Assembly (NCBI RefSeq): GCF_000150275.1 | Contig: NW_002060965.1 | Coordinates: 252,923 to 316,922, forward strand | From: Trichoplax adhaerens | Lineage: Eukaryota; Placozoa; Uniplacotomia; Trichoplacea; Trichoplacidae | Direction: 5' to 3' | DNA: 64,000 nucleotides | Part shown: in pieces, positions 49,557 through 60,781 of the stretch | Layout: each line of letters opens with the position of its first letter | Position numbering within the stretch: the stretch's first letter is position 1 | Position numbers and translations under genes: made by a program | The notes under the pieces: model-generated | Told to the model about the DNA's origin: nothing | Databases searched by the model: none | What the model saw: only the letters and a program-made list of their open reading frames with translations

Positions 49557-49984
49557 TGTTACGAGCTAGGAATAGCCCTAACTTGCTGCAAGGACTGAGA
49601 GAGTGACTTCTACCCTTTATTACTGTTATTCAGAATACCAAACAATTGATATTCCAAAACAGACATGGTTTAACATAAGGAAACCTTCAAGACTTACTAA
49701 AAAATAATAATCTAATTTATTGTCAGCGAACTCGCCGTTTATATAGGTTTCGGACCTAAAACCGGTTTAGCTCCGTAAGCTACTTAACTCATCTATAATA
49801 AATTAACCAAATTACTACCCTAAAGAGATTCTATCTGTACAGATTAAATACAGCCTAATCCTATTAAGTTTACTGTAACAGTATTAAAATAATCAATGCT
49901 TATTAATTGTCTGACCGATACATATAAAGCTTTCCTTTTAAGACATTTCCTCTAAACTTAGGAATTGTACTTTGAACCTTAACA
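49557..49984 (-). repeat. Probable solo LTR, family E
   Basis: On the minus strand the segment runs from TGTTAAGG (49984) to CGTAACA (49557). It contains a CCTATATAAACGGCG box followed within 40 bp by AATAAA and later by a second AATAAAG. Flanks TCTTC (49552-49556) and ACTTC (49985-49989) agree at four of five bases. Length 428 bp. An alternative left terminus at 49880 gives a worse flank match. No second copy here. Confidence 0.45.
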
Positions 49985-50224
49985 ACTTCGGAGGTGATAG
50001 ATATAATCCACTTTAGCTGATTGGTAATTACTTTTTTAGTCTATGTAATCTTACATTGTGACATCTTCATTCCTAAGTTATAATTGAAATAGATATGTTT
50101 TGTACTAGCTTATCGGTAAAGTCATGCCATTTGAATACCCTTAAATAATCATTGTTTCAATATTCAAAATAAAAATCGTTCATAGCTTACGATAGATGAT
50201 CGCAATCATATCTTGCTAACTTAT

Positions 50225-50549
50225 TGTCGCGGTGTGAACTATCATGAAGAGTTGAATAACTGAATTCAGTTAATTAACATTTATATATGGATATAACTAT
50301 TGATGGCTTACAGTAAGCATCACGGTAGTTATTTTATTATAGTACATTATGCTGTACTGTAGTAAGAGTTATTATATAGTTACTGATATTAAATTGATTA
50401 TAGTACGTACTACGTCTTATTACGCTTGTGATTAATATCCTGCAGATCTTCACTTACAGATGATACCATAAATAACGCTAAAAATGGACATACAGTAGTC
50501 TAATTATCTAAAATCATTCGGTACATATCCACGATTATGAATGTCCCTC
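50225..50549 (+). repeat. Fragment of a family A-like LTR
   Basis: Starts TGTCGCGGTGTGAACTATCA, aligning with the family A start TGTCACGGTACGAACTACCG, and continues with scattered similarity (CTGTACTGTAGTA, AATGGACATA) until the family D copy at 50550. The 3' half of a family A LTR is not found after the D copy, so this is a truncated remnant. Confidence 0.4.
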
Positions 50550-51069
50550 TGTAATGTAACTTAGTATCATGATTGTAGACTGTTAGCCATGTTTAGTATA
50601 ATGTACGGTAGATATTTGGTAGCCATAAATATAGACTGTAGTGGTATAGACTCTATGCTAGAGTAAAGATGACCATATACAGTAAGATAATGAGCTACTA
50701 ATAAGGTTAGAGGTAGAAATTGAATTGTAAATAATATATCAGAATATGCTTAGTTCATTATACTTTTGAGTGGTAGGAATAATGTCTATGAAAATACTGT
50801 AATCATTTCCAAATTGGATTAATAATAGTTCGCTGTTGAATATTGTAACTAATAGTAAGCTGAATAAGTGTAGAATACGGTAGAATGCTGCTGATTGTAA
50901 CTGCGAAGGCTACCGAGAGTGTAAAAGCAGGTGACATTAGATTATCTGCTTTTGCTTTCTAGAAGTCTTTGAGTAGTTGTATTTGGCTAGAGTAGAGCTG
51001 TTAGTAGCTAGTCTTCGTATAATATTAATATCTGTAACTTTGAAATTTTCGTGATCGGACTTTATCACA
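50550..51069 (+). repeat. Solo LTR, family D, copy 3 (inverted)
   Basis: 520 bp, the reverse complement of copies 1 and 2 with more divergence and small deletions. Ends TGTAATGTAAC and TTATCACA are kept. Flanks (CCCTC and AGAAT) do not match, so one side was altered after insertion or the copy is truncated relative to its target. It abuts the family A-like fragment. Confidence 0.7.
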
Positions 51070-52372
51070 AGAATCCACTTTTCTTCCCTCATAGCAACAG
51101 TCGAAAATGACTAAGATAAACCGGATAATCGACTTCGCCTCCATGTTAACAATTCCTTATTATCTAACAGTTATATTATGGTATATTACACAAAAACACC
51201 GCCTTATATGCCGACTACTGCGGCTTTATACATACATAGTACGAATAGTATAAGCATAACGTTTCATCATCAGCAATCTTGAAACTATTTTGTACTATAG
51301 TACTGTTCTTCTTAATGCTACGGTACATCAGTTACTACAGTAATTAGCTGAAACTGCTACACTCCTATAAATACTTTTTTGCATCATTTCTATAAATCCA
51401 TTAATTTACGCTTATCTTTCATGTTCTTACTTGAAAAATTATTCTACTGTACATACTGACTGACATTATTTATGAATGCAAATTATGGAAATCCTTATAA
51501 ACCGGGGTATTTGGTAAATCTAGAAGTTACAACAATCTCTTCAGATATTTATTTGCATAAGTAATATTTTACCTATATCATGAGTTCTGGCTAGCAAAAA
51601 AATATGCTAGGATATTGTAATGAGCTGAATACCATGAACATTTTCAAATATAGCGTACATTGAAGATATTAGGTTAATCTTTTTTTATTTGTAAATGATT
51701 TTCAATCCGCAGTTTTCGAAATTTCTTAGCACCCTATATTACACATCTACTCGTAGCCGATAATTTAGACATTGTTAGCATTAGTAACTACGAATCACGA
51801 TATTCCAAATCCTCTGTAACTGCATATAATTCTACATCCGCAATCTGTAATTTCTCGATTAATATTGAAAATTTTAAATAATAATTAAAATAGAAGTAAA
51901 GCACAGAGAATTTGAAAAGAATTCTCTTTCAGCAACATCTTATGTCATACGCAACAGGTAAATTCTAATACTTTACAGCAAATTTCTGGTGTCTAAAGTA
52001 TTTTATGAAGCTCAAATGACTTGATCATTATAAAATTTTTTCTCGAAATTTACAATTCCTAAGCTTCTGATCCATTAGTACTACGCCTAAACTCTTAACA
52101 TTAGTCCATCATGTCGATACTTTGCCAGCACGTTTAATGATTCGTTCGCTATAATCCACATAAAATAGATAACTTATGGATTAGTATACAACATTAAATC
52201 ACTTCAATGAAGCATGCAGTTAGTATGCGTAAAATAGATCGAAAACTATAGAATTATTTCCAAATCTGATTAATGATGGGCTTAATAATCGGTAATTTAA
52301 AGTAATAATTTATTGCTTTTCATATCAATATAGATTAAGGAAGATCATATGTCCTACGACATTTATCCTAAC
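51070..52372. other. Intergenic, 3' flank of the CFAP99-like gene
   Basis: AT-rich, no open frame of note. The AATAAA at 52309-52314 on the minus strand is a suitable poly(A) signal about 60 bp after the stop codon of the gene ending at 52373. Confidence 0.45.
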
Positions 52373-55300
52373 TCACTTCTTTTCGGCAATAATTTGATTT
52401 AGCGCAAAACGCTTTGAGTTTGCATCACCTTTGCGCTTGGATGTTTGACCTCGTGTCTTATCAAGAATACTCAAGTCTCTCAATTTCTCCAAGTGTTCCA
52501 AACGTCTTGCATCGAGTATTCTCTAAATGTAACAAGGATATGCTTAGAACGTAGTCACAGTAGGTGCAGACATTTAAATTGAGCTTACCTTCTCTTCAAA
52601 CAGCTCCTGTCCTCGGCGAGTTTTGGCATTAACTAATGTTATATCAGGATCGGCTACTCTTTGGGTAGCACGTAATCGTTCTAAACATCGATTAAAGTAG
52701 CCAGTGAATCAATAAGTTAATGAATAAATCAGTAGATTTTTGAAAACGAAACATCATTATGGAACAAAGATTGACTATCTTGGATATTTACCGGATTTCT
52801 TATCCATCAATTTCTGTTTTAATTCATTAACTTGCTTATCATTAATTTCTTGACGTATGGTCAAGTTCTTTGTTCGTTCTAATCTGTTTTATGATTGGAG
52901 GTTATATTTTGGATTACTCAAATATCCAAGGTAAAATCAGTACTTAATCTTTAATTAATCAGATAAAATCATGTCCTTTATATGTTCATTATCTATACAT
53001 ATGAGTATATCATTTATTAGTAGAGAATGGACGTCCGTAAATTTTGATGTAATATTCAATAGTACATAGCTAATCATTGTCTTAATAAGCAATAAATCGA
53101 ATGCTTACTTCAATGCTGCTTGGCGCGTTTGCTCCATACGATGTTTTGAAATAGTTTCTAATTTTTCAATCAACATCTGATCTTTTTGCTAATGATTACA
53201 AAATAATTCATCAGTTGGTGAAGTAAACAAGTCTTTGCAATTAAATATACAAAAAGTAAATAGAATATTATTTTGTCTAATTCAGTAATCATAAATATTA
53301 TTGAAATTACCCTTTTCGACTCTAAGATCTCGTCTCTCTTCTTTTCTTCATCTTCTTGTTTTGCGATTTTCATTAATGTTAACCGTTCGCGTAACTGCAA
53401 TTCAAAAGCCATTAGTTAATGCGCATTTTTCTCATTCATACGGTAATATTTCAATAGATTTACACTGTAGCTCTTACCTCAGCAATGGACATATCGTTCA
53501 AGAAACCAGGACTATTTGTTTCAGTAATATCGAAAAACTAAAATTGAAGGAAAGAAAACTTTTGCATTAGATCATGAGCAGGGCAAAGAGAGACGAGTTT
53601 AAATTAATCTTAAGTAATTACAGCAAAATAAAAATTTTTGAGATCTACAATCAGGCCATTGATGGTTATAGCTAATGATTTAAGTCTGTATGAAAAATAA
53701 ATGTTAAAATGATTCCCCATAAAAGGTAAAGTAGCTTGAACTATCATGCAGTTTATACAGCTTGCTGTAACCTTTATTTACAGCTATTAAATAGAAAATA
53801 AGAAACAAACAGATTCTTTCCGTAGGTAATACTCTAGAAATCTGCCTAGGATAGATTATTAAGTCCATATTATTATTTGCAAGAAATTTTTTAGAAACTC
53901 TGACCAACTAAAGTAGTACTATTTCAATTTGATATTGCGGTTGAGAATTAATATAAACACCTAACGAAATAATGCATTATAGTGTTACCTTAGTCCTAAT
54001 AATCGGAACGCTTTCCATGGCCTTAATCTGTTGTATTAATTCTATTTTTCTCTTCATTTCTTGTTCAGCCTGCAGCATGAATAAGATATTTAAAGTCAAC
54101 ATTGAATTTATCAACATTTAAAGCTAAACATTAGCAGAAGCGATCAATAACGACCATTAATTAATTCTTTATAAAGATTTTAGCTTACCTCTTCTAAAGC
54201 TTTTCTCATCAGCTCCTGGCTCTCTTTATTAACTTCTCGTACTAAAGGCGAAAGATAAGTAAATTCAATATCTTAGACATGCTATGCAAAGATACTCATC
54301 TGAATAACCGGATAGACCTGTTAGAATAAACTGCAGTAAAACGCAAGGTCGATTACCTAGACTTTGTTTATATTCCTGTAGCTTGATTTTGGCCTCTTTG
54401 ACGTTCTTTTTATCCATAATTGTATTTTCAACTAAAGTTCTAATTGTGCATAAAAGAAATAAAACCATCTTAACGCCAAATAAAGTAAACCATTATTAGA
54501 AATCTTTTTAATGCTATTATATTTTCCGCTTTCTTATCAGCTTATATTAATCGCAAACTAGAAAGCTAGTCTGAATATCAAACCTCATTTCCGCCTCCTC
54601 TTTCAGTCTCTGCTGTAAGTATTGCTGCATCATTTCTTCAGTCTATTATAATTGTCAATAAATCCAGAAGAGAAGCACTAAACTTCGTGCTTTCCGATAT
54701 AAATTTTGAAATTGATTTTGCTAATACCTCCACTTTTAATGCTTGAACAGTCTCTCGGTTTTCTTTAATTTTATTTTGCCTAGCTAAAATGGCCTCTTCA
54801 TGGCTTATCCTTCCTTCCTGCGTTAAAGATAATAGATATTTCGAATATTAAAAAGTTTCAAGCGTTATAGAAACTTTACATATACTTACCAAACGCTTTC
54901 TCTCGATTTCAGCAAGCTTTTCCTGAAAATCTCGCTAATTATAATAAAAATGACTAAAATCAAATTCCATGATGTAAGAATACTATACGGGTTCTGTTAT
55001 CATGTACATGCATTATATACAAACTAGCTCTTAGCAGAGCTTATGAGTTCATAAATAAAGACTAACTACCTCAACAAAATAAATTAGGACCTAATTTCAT
55101 TTCATTCTAGGTCGAAAATGTTCAAATGTACAGGACTGAATTTTTAAATTTCATTCTATTACCTCTCTCATGGAAGCCTGCCACTCTAAAAATTCTGATT
55201 CATCCTTTTGACCAGCTTCTAATTCCGCAAGCCTATGGGATAAGTACCAATATTCTAAGCTCAGTTTGTAGACTAAACACCCGTCTTATATTTGAAAAAT

Positions 55301-57784
55301 TGTTCTAAAAAATTTGAATTGATTGTCTTTGCTTATATACGTGCATACTTCTTAATTTCTTCTTCTTCTTTTTTGCCTATCAGCGCTCCTTCTCGTAAGA
55401 TAGTAGCGGCGTTTAGTTTTACAGGAATCGCATTCTCCTAATTTTAACGTAATATAAACCCGCGTATAAACGATTCCTTACGGATTAACAATATTATTTG
55501 TCTGAAATTAACTTAGAACGAATAAGAGCCCGTACTCCACTCAGATATACTAACCGTAATTTCGGCAGTTCGCCTATTATATTTCCTGTTGAAATTCAAC
55601 CTACAAGAATTTGAATTTTTATCAAAAATTAAGAGCTATGGATCCTTTATGTTATAGCAACGGCGAAAAGTTATTTAATAGATGGTATCACATGGAAAAT
55701 ATGTTATTTCTAGACATACACTCGTACATCCTAGCTATAAAGCTATATAAAAAACTAGTACTAACATCAAAAATAGCTTACTGTGATTCTTCCTGCAGTT
55801 GCAATTCTTGCATTTTTTTCTGTAAATATAAGAAACAATAGTAAGAGTTAAGTTACAATTATTGTATATCATAACCAAGTAGTAAAGAAGCAAAATTAGA
55901 AATTTATACACAGTATTACCTTGAATTTAGTTGATTTAGTTGTATCACTACACTTTGGCTTTGTCTTATTAATTTTCTTAAGACTTTCCTAATTCAGAAG
56001 ATATTTGTGAATTAAAATTTATCGAACTGTAAATTAGATCGATAAGAAAAGCGTTAAATTGCTAACTTTAAATCGATCATTACCTCTGATTTCTTCTTAT
56101 TTTCAGTTTTAATCTGACTCAGTTGGTTCTGGACCGAAGGCGGTTTATATGTACTGGCAGGCACTGATTTATGCTTCGGCATAACTGGAATCTGAAAGTA
56201 AGAATTCAACTATAATGAGCGCATATTTTATCAAACGTAAATAAGAAAAAGTAGTCCCATATTTTTCTTTGTTATCATAGCATTAATATAGGGTGTAAAT
56301 GTAAATAAGGCAGATAAATTACCTTCTCAGGAGACATTATCACTTTTGGCCTTGGTTTGGTAATCTGAAATGGCTTTGATTCTGTAATTTAAAGTTTTAT
56401 CAGATAACGCTATCTACCACATTTTAGTAGTATAAAAGCGTTCATAACCAAACCTGTAGGAGGCTTCTTAGCTTGCTTAGGGATTTCCACCTTTTCAATT
56501 CTACTTTTCAACTTCTTTATAATTTCTCGAACTTTTGGAAGGCGCCTAATGAAATAACAGTTGAGATCAATTTAGTTTTTATCCATTGTAGATGAATTTA
56601 AATTTCATGCATTAGAAATCGTAAGCAAATTCATACAATTAATTTATATCCCAAGTCTTACTTTAGCATTGGAGCAACCAGTTCTTCCTGAACATAGTCT
56701 GGATCGTAAGTTTTACTCCACTATAGGAAAAATACATTCATTCAATTTTAGCTAGCTGATATAGCACTACAGGTTATCAGCGGCATTAGAGGAAGAATAC
56801 AAGTAATCGTCCGACTACTATTTAGGCTAGATTACTATTTAAAATTTTGGCTAGCATAATATTTGCTTATAGTGGTAGTTATTTAGAAATTGAACTCATA
56901 CGGAATAAATACCTCATCACATAGCCAAGTATTGATATAAGTTTCGTTGAATAAATAAGTTAGAAACTGAAGCAAATAAAAAGAAATCAAGATTAGCCTG
57001 TTTAACGAAGAGTGTTGAAAGGAAAATCATTAAATGGAATTACTTTCATCATCTTGTATGGATCTTGTGACATGACCAACTTTGAATAAGTGCTTATACC
57101 GATTTCATTCATTCTGAAGCACGCAATATAACATAACGCTAGATAGCAATTATTAGAAAATGATACGAAAAGTTTAGTAGAGTCTAATCTCATAAAGAAT
57201 AGTATAAAATGAAACACATGATTGCACGTTCTGCTACTACCTTTGAACAAGTTTTGATAAGCTCTTAGACATGTTTTGCCCTCTTTTAAGTAAAAGCGAT
57301 CAATCGTTACCTATACAAAACATAAATGATATTTAATCGGCATTACTTGGTCCTATGATAAGCTTTAAACTTATTCATAGCAGAATGATCAAGTGAAATT
57401 GGAGTTTTCGATACTTAAATCTCTCAATTTTAATGATTAAACCTACATCTAATATTCTTCTATGCCTGACACAACCAGAAAATACTTCTATAACGAAAAT
57501 CTTGTCCACTTCGGCTAGTTCCTGTAGCAAATTGATAGAGTCAGAGCAGAAATAACACTTTATAGATGTATTGTATCATATTCTTGATGAAAGTCCGACA
57601 TCAAACTATTTAACACCAAGGAGACAGATCGCCATTATCCCCATTTAACGAATTTTTACTATCATCAGCAACTTACCGTATGTTCATCAAAATAATTAGT
57701 AGCATGCTCATCAACTCCTTCCAATCCAGGATTAAATGTGTCCAAAATATCGACTGTGTATTCCAAAAGAATCTTATGATTCAT
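52373..57784 (-). CDS. CFAP99: CFAP99-like ciliary coiled-coil protein, 26 exons, 661 aa
   Basis: Assembled by hand; all 25 introns are GT-AG and phases agree, giving 662 codons with the stop. Coding exons, 5' to 3': 57784-57677, 57521-57447, 57310-57241, 57138-57044, 56966-56913, 56720-56662, 56545-56454, 56381-56323, 56191-56084, 55988-55920, 55819-55782, 55585-55555, 55437-55349, 55232-55163, 54934-54890, 54817-54728, 54642-54584, 54439-54357, 54241-54189, 54069-53989, 53537-53478, 53394-53311, 53188-53109, 52883-52792, 52680-52589, 52522-52373. Residues 1-~150 are a globular helical domain (FVIEVFSGCVRHRRILD, FLTYLFNETYINTWLCDEWS); ~185-285 a Lys/Pro-rich linker (ASTYKPPS); ~287 onward a charged coiled coil (KLNAATILREGAL, SEFLEWQASMRE, LNDMSIAELRERLTLMK). 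The layout and motifs match my memory of CFAP99, a cilia- and flagella-associated protein; no search was possible. Structural, no enzyme motif. Named with moderate confidence; the gene structure is firmer. Confidence 0.75.
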
Positions 57785-58478
57785 AATTACTTGAAATCAA
57801 AGTATACCGGTTGGTTTTCAATGTCGTTGGTAAATTCTTTTAGAGGAATGAACGCTTATTTTATGAATGCTTTAAATCATAAGAATAAATAAAATCAGCA
57901 ATAAATTCTACTATGATTTTCAAAGCCGATTTTATTCAAAAAGGTAGAAAATATGTTGATGCGTAAATCAAGTTATGGATGGCAGACTTTCAAACAAGCT
58001 AACAGCTACTATATTTGTTTGAGGCAGTTATATAATTTGTTTAGGCGCTTTAACACCAGCCAATCGGTTGTAGCATCAATTAAATGTATAGTAAACTCTT
58101 ATAATATACGAAAGTATGTTTTGAAGGCAGGCTATTCACTTTTATATTCATTGGTCTACATATCACGTCACAATCATTCGGCTAAGACTTGAGTAATGGT
58201 CTAATGACGAAACGTTATTACCATAGCAACCATAATAACAAAATTGGCTATCAATTCTTCATCTATATTTTGTATGGCTTCTACTAAAAATAATAACCTA
58301 ATTTACATAGCAGGCTGTAGCCTTCATAGCCAACTAGACTTGCACTCAATTTACTAAAACATCATACGAAATAGTCTATGAATCAAATTTATAGCTGGCT
58401 GATTATGGAAGCCCCACGAGCAAAGCGAGGCAGCAAACGTGAAACTAATATGCTATTAATTCCTCGCTTTATTTATTA
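57785..58478. other. 5' flank of the CFAP99-like gene
   Basis: Holds the X-box-like site described separately and a plus-strand open stretch, 57959-58192 (77 codons from ATG, basic and Tyr-rich), with no recognised family. A 9-bp inverted repeat AAAGCGAGG/CCTCGCTTT lies near 58424 and 58462. No other gene. Confidence 0.4.
58217..58230. promoter_or_regulatory. X-box-like site upstream of the ciliary gene
   Basis: ATTACCATAGCAAC fits the RFX-factor X-box pattern (GTNRCC, short spacer, RGYAAC) except for the first base, and it sits within a larger inverted repeat whose outer arms are GTTATTA and TAATAAC (58214-58239). A reversed CCAAT (ATTGG) follows at about 58243. RFX factors control ciliary genes in animals, and the site lies 433 bp upstream of the ATG of the CFAP99-like gene. 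The distance is somewhat large unless a 5' UTR lies between. Confidence 0.4.
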
Positions 58479-58483
58479 TGAAC

Positions 58484-59071
58484 TGTCACAACCCTCACTT
58501 GTGGCAAAGGAAAGTAAAGAACTCTAGTGTAGTTACTTAAAACTTGGGCTATTTCTCCCAGTACTTTCAGTTTCAATGAGAGAAGTATTTGAGAACTCGA
58601 TTTCTCGGCTGATCTCCACAGACAACTGACTAATTATTACACTATTCTTCACGATATGAGTCTTGCCGTTTCTTGAGCAATTACTTTCTTTATTCTACAA
58701 ACACACGCGCTTAAATAGGTTTCTACAGTGAATTCCAATATTAACGAGTGAGAATTCATGCTTTACAAGTTACATTAATTAGTATAATACCATTACTAAA
58801 TATACATGTCGATATTCTCAGACTTAGATAGCTACAAGCTATCAGGTGTTAAGACGCTTAACCTTCGTCCATATACAGCTCAATTTTTAGAGATTAACAC
58901 ACCTTATAAACCTACAGTAAATTAACTGCTAACAACTTCTATTTTTCTCTCATTTCTACCATCCTATTATCAGCTACAAGCGCATTAAAACATAGCACAT
59001 AACCTTATCTTATCTATTCATAAGCATTCATTAATTTACAGTTACTTAATTAGTAACGGCGTACCGTGACA
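58484..59071 (-). repeat. Solo LTR, family B
   Basis: 588 bp. Plus-strand ends TGTCACAACC and GTACCGTGACA; exact target duplication TGAAC at 58479-58483 and 59072-59076. On the minus strand it begins TGTCACGGTACG, the same first bases as family A, has a TATTTAAGCG box and then AATAAAG, so it is a relative of family A in the ends only. It inserted 1 bp from the end of LTR F. Confidence 0.8.
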
Positions 59072-59077
59072 TGAACA

Positions 59078-59412
59078 TGTCACACACCACTAGTGACAAA
59101 GTAGTCTACACACGCCAATCCTTGCGGAGAACGCCACTTACTAACTTAAAGAGGCGAGATTAGCTATATCACCAAATAATTCAGTTCCAACGACCGAATA
59201 CTATGGTATAATTATAGCGTCACAGATGATGTAGACGAGATAGTCAGAGATTTACTATCATTTATTACTGAAGGAATCTTGGCACCCAAGATTATAGTCT
59301 TTACAATTAAATATCAATTGAAAACTAGTTGACTATCCAACCGACTAACTAACTAAAAAGGAATCTTCAGGCACCAGCCTTTTATAGTCTCGTCAGAAAC
59401 TCCTGGTTAACA
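59078..59412 (-). repeat. Solo LTR, family F
   Basis: 335 bp from TGTCACACACC to GGTTAACA on the plus strand, flanked by an exact duplication GAACA at 59073-59077 and 59413-59417. On the minus strand it starts TGTTAACC and has a CTATAAAAGGC box about 25 bp in. The left duplication overlaps that of LTR B because B inserted into the flank of F. Confidence 0.7.
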
Positions 59413-60781
59413 GAACAGAATAATTTAAGCTCCGCTAGGCAGTGAAACTATCCAGTATCTTCCAATAGCAATAGGCTGGAGCAATAAATATGGAAAATAC
59501 TCAGGAAATTTTATTCTATCCTAATTAATCTTCCACAGACAAGCATTATTTTGCAAGTCTGAGCGTATTTTTAGTATCCATGTACGCTTGCTATTGAGTA
59601 GTTTGAGTACGAACAGGTTATTTGGTGTTATGCGATTACCGATTATTGATCAAAAGTTAAAGTCTGAAAGTAAAATCGCGTTGTGTTAAACTAATCTTGC
59701 GCAAATAAGCATCATTTCGCTAGCTTAATTACCGGTATATTTTTAGTATCCATGAATGCTCATCATTTAAATAGTTTGGGTAAGAATAGCTAATTACCTC
59801 AGTTCTATCAACACCAATTATGGTAAATTCGGTATGAAACCTTTAATATATGTAAGCGTTAGACTCAACTGCTGTATAGTAGTATTATATCAATATCGAT
59901 CTAGCTCTAAATCAGCATAGAATATAGTCAGCTTTTGTACTTCTACGACTGTTTATTAAGCAAGCTTTTCAAAACATTCTATCAAATCGGATAACACGTA
60001 ATTTTAATTTCAAGGCCAAAGTACAAAGAGCTCATGAATATTAAACTTATATTCGGTCATACTTATCCAGTGAAAAATGCCAATCAAGTCACTAGATTCT
60101 ACTACAATTACTGCCATTAAGAATAATATTCCTTTTTTTTTACCTAGTATAGTCTAATGAAACCATCATTACTATTTATTTATTTAAATCATGCTCATCA
60201 TCCGATCGCCTGAGCTTCGTCCATCAGCATGACGTCGAACATCATGTCGAATAATATTGGAGAAAAGACTTAGTCCATACGGTATGAAGTGATTATGTGA
60301 ATGATACGAACTTTTAGCTAGTCTATTAAGTTACAGCAGCATACGAGTACAAATTTATTCCATAAATTTTCGTACTGTATCTCGTAAATTATATCATAAT
60401 CAATATGACAGAACGAATGATGCCAAGAAATGGCTATCCGGTAAAATTTAGAGCTAATAATTATCATCTAATATAAATGGCGATTTCAAAGCCTTTTACG
60501 GATGAAGTGACATATTGGTACTGTGAAATCAATTTAATTCAAAGTATGCACTAATTTCAAGTATACGCTTTATATCATGAAATAGTCCAGTCATACTGTC
60601 CTAAGGGGCATTCCATTAATTCTGATACGTATCAGAAACAGTAACATAAAAAATAATTTTCTTTTCTAATCATTGTAAAGGTACACATTTACTTTACTAT
60701 GTAAGTAAGGGTACAGCTTTAATCTTAAATTTCACTGCTAGTATAGTTATCAATCTAACGAGCATAATATCTTAAATAAAG
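59413..60781. repeat. Spacer with a two-copy direct repeat
   Basis: A segment at about 59525-59617 recurs at about 59692-59790, period about 170 bp: both contain TAATCTT, AAGCAT.ATTT, then GTATTTTTAGTATCCATG or its TATATTTTTAGTATCCATG counterpart, and TAGTTTG.GTA.GAA. The remainder to 60781 is AT-rich without gene signals. Confidence 0.5.

Noticed and set aside
55782-55819. Alternative reading of exon 11 joining directly to exon 13
   Set aside because: It gives an open frame at the junction only if exon 11 is read out of phase with exon 10; inserting the 31-nt exon 55555-55585 restores phase on both sides.
57959-58192. 77-codon plus-strand ORF upstream of the CFAP99-like gene
   Set aside because: Divergent position relative to a real gene, but no family or conserved motif; length is within chance for this composition.
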